The position numbers and the translations under genes are program-made. This document shows positions 12,584-14,178 of a DNA stretch of 14,178 nt, piece after piece; position 1 is the first letter of the stretch, and each line of letters begins with the position of its first letter. The stretch is from Clostridia bacterium (GTDB lineage Bacteria > Bacillota > Clostridia > Christensenellales > UBA1242): contig JAGART010000211.1 of assembly GCA_017622115.1 (NCBI GenBank), forward strand, positions 1 to 14,178, read 5' to 3'. The notes beneath the pieces were generated by a model. It had not been told where the DNA came from. It saw only the letters and a program-made list of their open reading frames with translations, and searched no databases.

Positions 12584-14178
12584 ATAACACATCTTTATCT
12601 GTCAAACGTGTAAATAATGCTTCAAATTTACCGAAATTCTTATCGCAATCAATTTGCACAAAATCCCAGTTAAGTGATGAAATTTGGAGGTAATCCCTTA
12701 TTTTTTTAGCACTAAACGGCATAAATGGTTCAATCAAATTTGATAAATTCGCAATAATTTGAACGCAAGTATAAATTACATCATTAAATTTCTCTTTATT
12801 TTCTTTAAATAAAATCCAAGGTTGCTTTTCATCATAATATTTATTTGCATCATCTACAAGAGCCATTACTGTTTCAAGGGCTTCTTTAAAGTTATTTTTC
12901 ATAATGCAATCTTCTGTTTTTTGATAAGTTGCTGTTATTTTAGATTGAATTTCTAAATCCATTTGTCCATTTGGCAAGTATCCATCAAGACCTTTATAAT
13001 TTAAAGTACGATTAATAAAGTTACCAAATTTGTTGACAATTTCGCCATTGTGTAATGCGTGATAGTCTGGGAAAGTAAAGTTTGAATCTCTCTTTTCTGG
13101 ACCATTTGCTATACAGAAATAACGCAAACTATCAGGATTACACTTTTCTAACATATCAAGCATTGGCCAACCATTACCCTTGCTTTTACTAATTTTTTCA
13201 CCATTGATATTTAAAAATTCCGAGCTTACACAACGTTCTGGCATTAAATAAGGTTGATTTGTAGCCATCAATAACGCAGGGAAAATAATAGAATGGAAAA
13301 CTATATTATCTTTACCGTGGCACATATAAATTAGATTTTCTTGATTTTCCTTTTTAAACCAAAAGTCAGTCCAGTCCAAACCATTTTGTTCGCAATATAA
13401 CATTGTAGCAGTTACATAGCCCCAAACGGCTTCAATCCATACATAAATACGCTTGTCATCATAATTTGGCAAAGGCACAGGTACACCCCAATTTAAATCA
13501 CGAGTAACAGCACGGTCAAGCAAGCCTTCCTCTAAAAATTTTGTAGTTTCGTTTGTAGTGTTTTTACGCCAGTATTGTTTACAATTTTCGAGATGTTGTT
13601 TTAATGGTTCTTCAAACTTTGACAAAGCAAAATACAAATTAGTATTATCTTTTATTTGAGTTTCACTACCACAAATACGACATTTTGCCTTTAATAAGTC
13701 TTGTGCTTGAAAAACATAATCACAACTACCACATTGGTCGCCTTTACTTACAGCACCGCATTTAGGACAAACAACTTCGACTTCACGGTCATATACAAAT
13801 TTATTGCATTTTGGACAAAAACTTGCAGGTTCAGTTTTTTCGTAAATATAACCATTCTCACGTAACTTTAAAATCATATCTTGAACTTTTTGACAATGAT
13901 AATCAGTTGCGGTCATTGTGTAACAATCGTAACTCATACCCATTTTTTCAAAAACTTGTACATATTGCTCGTGATAACGTTGAACGATTTCTCGTGGAGT
14001 TTTGTTTTCTCTAATTGCTCTTTCTGTTGTAGGAGTACCGTGACAATCTGTACCACTAACCATTAAAACATTATTACCTTTTGCTCTATGAAATCTTGCA
14101 AGCACATCACCAGCCATATAAGCAGCAATATGACCTAAATGGATATCACTATTTGCGTAAGTCCACGCAATACCTATC
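12582..14178 (-). CDS. metG: Methionyl-tRNA synthetase; N-terminus beyond right edge
   Basis: The frame runs past ATG 14117 to the window edge. Upstream of that ATG it reads IGIAWTYANSDIHLGHIAAY, which contains the class I HIGH motif as HLGH. The true start is therefore outside the window, only a short distance away. It charges tRNA-Met with methionine. Also visible: DCHGTP, a zinc knuckle region with four Cys pairs (CPKC, CPKC, CGSC, CRIC; plus-strand about 13665-13830) of the E. coli-like two-knuckle type, WIEAVWGY, and KISKSKGN (KMSKS motif) near plus 13170-13200, then a helical anticodon-binding domain. It ends without the EMAPII-like tRNA-binding domain that many MetRS carry, so it is the short form. 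Any T-box or promoter lies outside the window. Confidence 0.96.
   Translation of the reverse strand, partial: IGIAWTYANSDIHLGHIAAYMAGDVLARFHRAKGNNVLMVSGTDCHGTPTTERAIRENKTPREIVQRYHEQYVQVFEKMGMSYDCYTMTATDYHCQKVQDMILKLRENGYIYEKTEPASFCPKCNKFVYDREVEVVCPKCGAVSKGDQCGSCDYVFQAQDLLKAKCRICGSETQIKDNTNLYFALSKFEEPLKQHLENCKQYWRKNTTNETTKFLEEGLLDRAVTRDLNWGVPVPLPNYDDKRIYVWIEAVWGYVTATMLYCEQNGLDWTDFWFKKENQENLIYMCHGKDNIVFHSIIFPALLMATNQPYLMPERCVSSEFLNINGEKISKSKGNGWPMLDMLEKCNPDSLRYFCIANGPEKRDSNFTFPDYHALHNGEIVNKFGNFINRTLNYKGLDGYLPNGQMDLEIQSKITATYQKTEDCIMKNNFKEALETVMALVDDANKYYDEKQPWILFKENKEKFNDVIYTCVQIIANLSNLIEPFMPFSAKKIRDYLQISSLNWDFVQIDCDKNFGKFEALFTRLTDKDVL

Noticed and set aside
14115..14117. ATG at 14117 as the metG start
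   Set aside because: It would remove the HIGH motif (HLGH), which is encoded in the same open frame just upstream. The gene continues past the window edge.

Overview
The window is AT-rich bacterial chromosome. It looks like an uncultured, gut-type clostridial Firmicute: strong AGGAG-type ribosome binding sites, SigA-like promoters, the sporulation pair spmA/spmB, and a Gram-positive-style surface protein with an InlB/Flg_new-type repeat. No rRNA, tRNA, transposase or CRISPR array was seen. Both edges cut genes: the surface protein on the left and metG on the right. The species assignment is inference.

Layout. (1) Positions 1-1365, minus strand: the N-terminal 380 codons of a secreted or anchored surface protein, preceded by a long structured leader. 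The leader holds a promoter, a 50-codon upstream ORF containing an 11-G homopolymer, and a hairpin that covers the surface gene's start codon. (2) 1440-2403, minus strand: an unrecognised two-part conserved protein between two terminators. (3) 2427-5614, minus strand: a tight operon tatD-ksgA-pckA with overlapping ends and a good promoter. (4) 5656-6740, plus strand: spmA-spmB, overlapping by 4 bases. (5) 6737-7493, minus strand: a metallo-beta-lactamase-fold hydrolase, tail-to-tail with spmB. (6) 7502-9705, plus strand: a fused ADP-forming acyl-CoA synthetase (acd-type) with its own promoter and terminator. (7) 9703-12583, plus strand: a four-gene operon of a YhhN-family membrane enzyme, a gamma-glutamylcyclotransferase-like protein, a phosphodiesterase/alkaline-phosphatase-superfamily protein and a GtrA-family membrane protein, ended by a bidirectional terminator. 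(8) 12582 to the right edge, minus strand: metG.

How the parts relate. acd (ATP from acyl-CoA) and pckA (PEP/oxaloacetate exchange) fit a fermentative anaerobe. tatD, ksgA and metG are remnants of the metG-tatD-rnmV-ksgA order known in Firmicutes. Here rnmV is not between tatD and ksgA, and about 7 kb of mostly plus-strand genes separates metG from tatD.

The most interesting signal is the leader at 1135-1287. With 11 Gs the upstream ORF stays open and stops on top of the surface gene's ATG, inside a hairpin that holds that ATG. With 10 or 12 Gs it would stop about 75-85 bases earlier, at TAA codons supplied by a tandem 8-bp repeat. This is the arrangement expected of a phase-variable translational-coupling switch. 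The sequence elements are visible; the switching is inferred.
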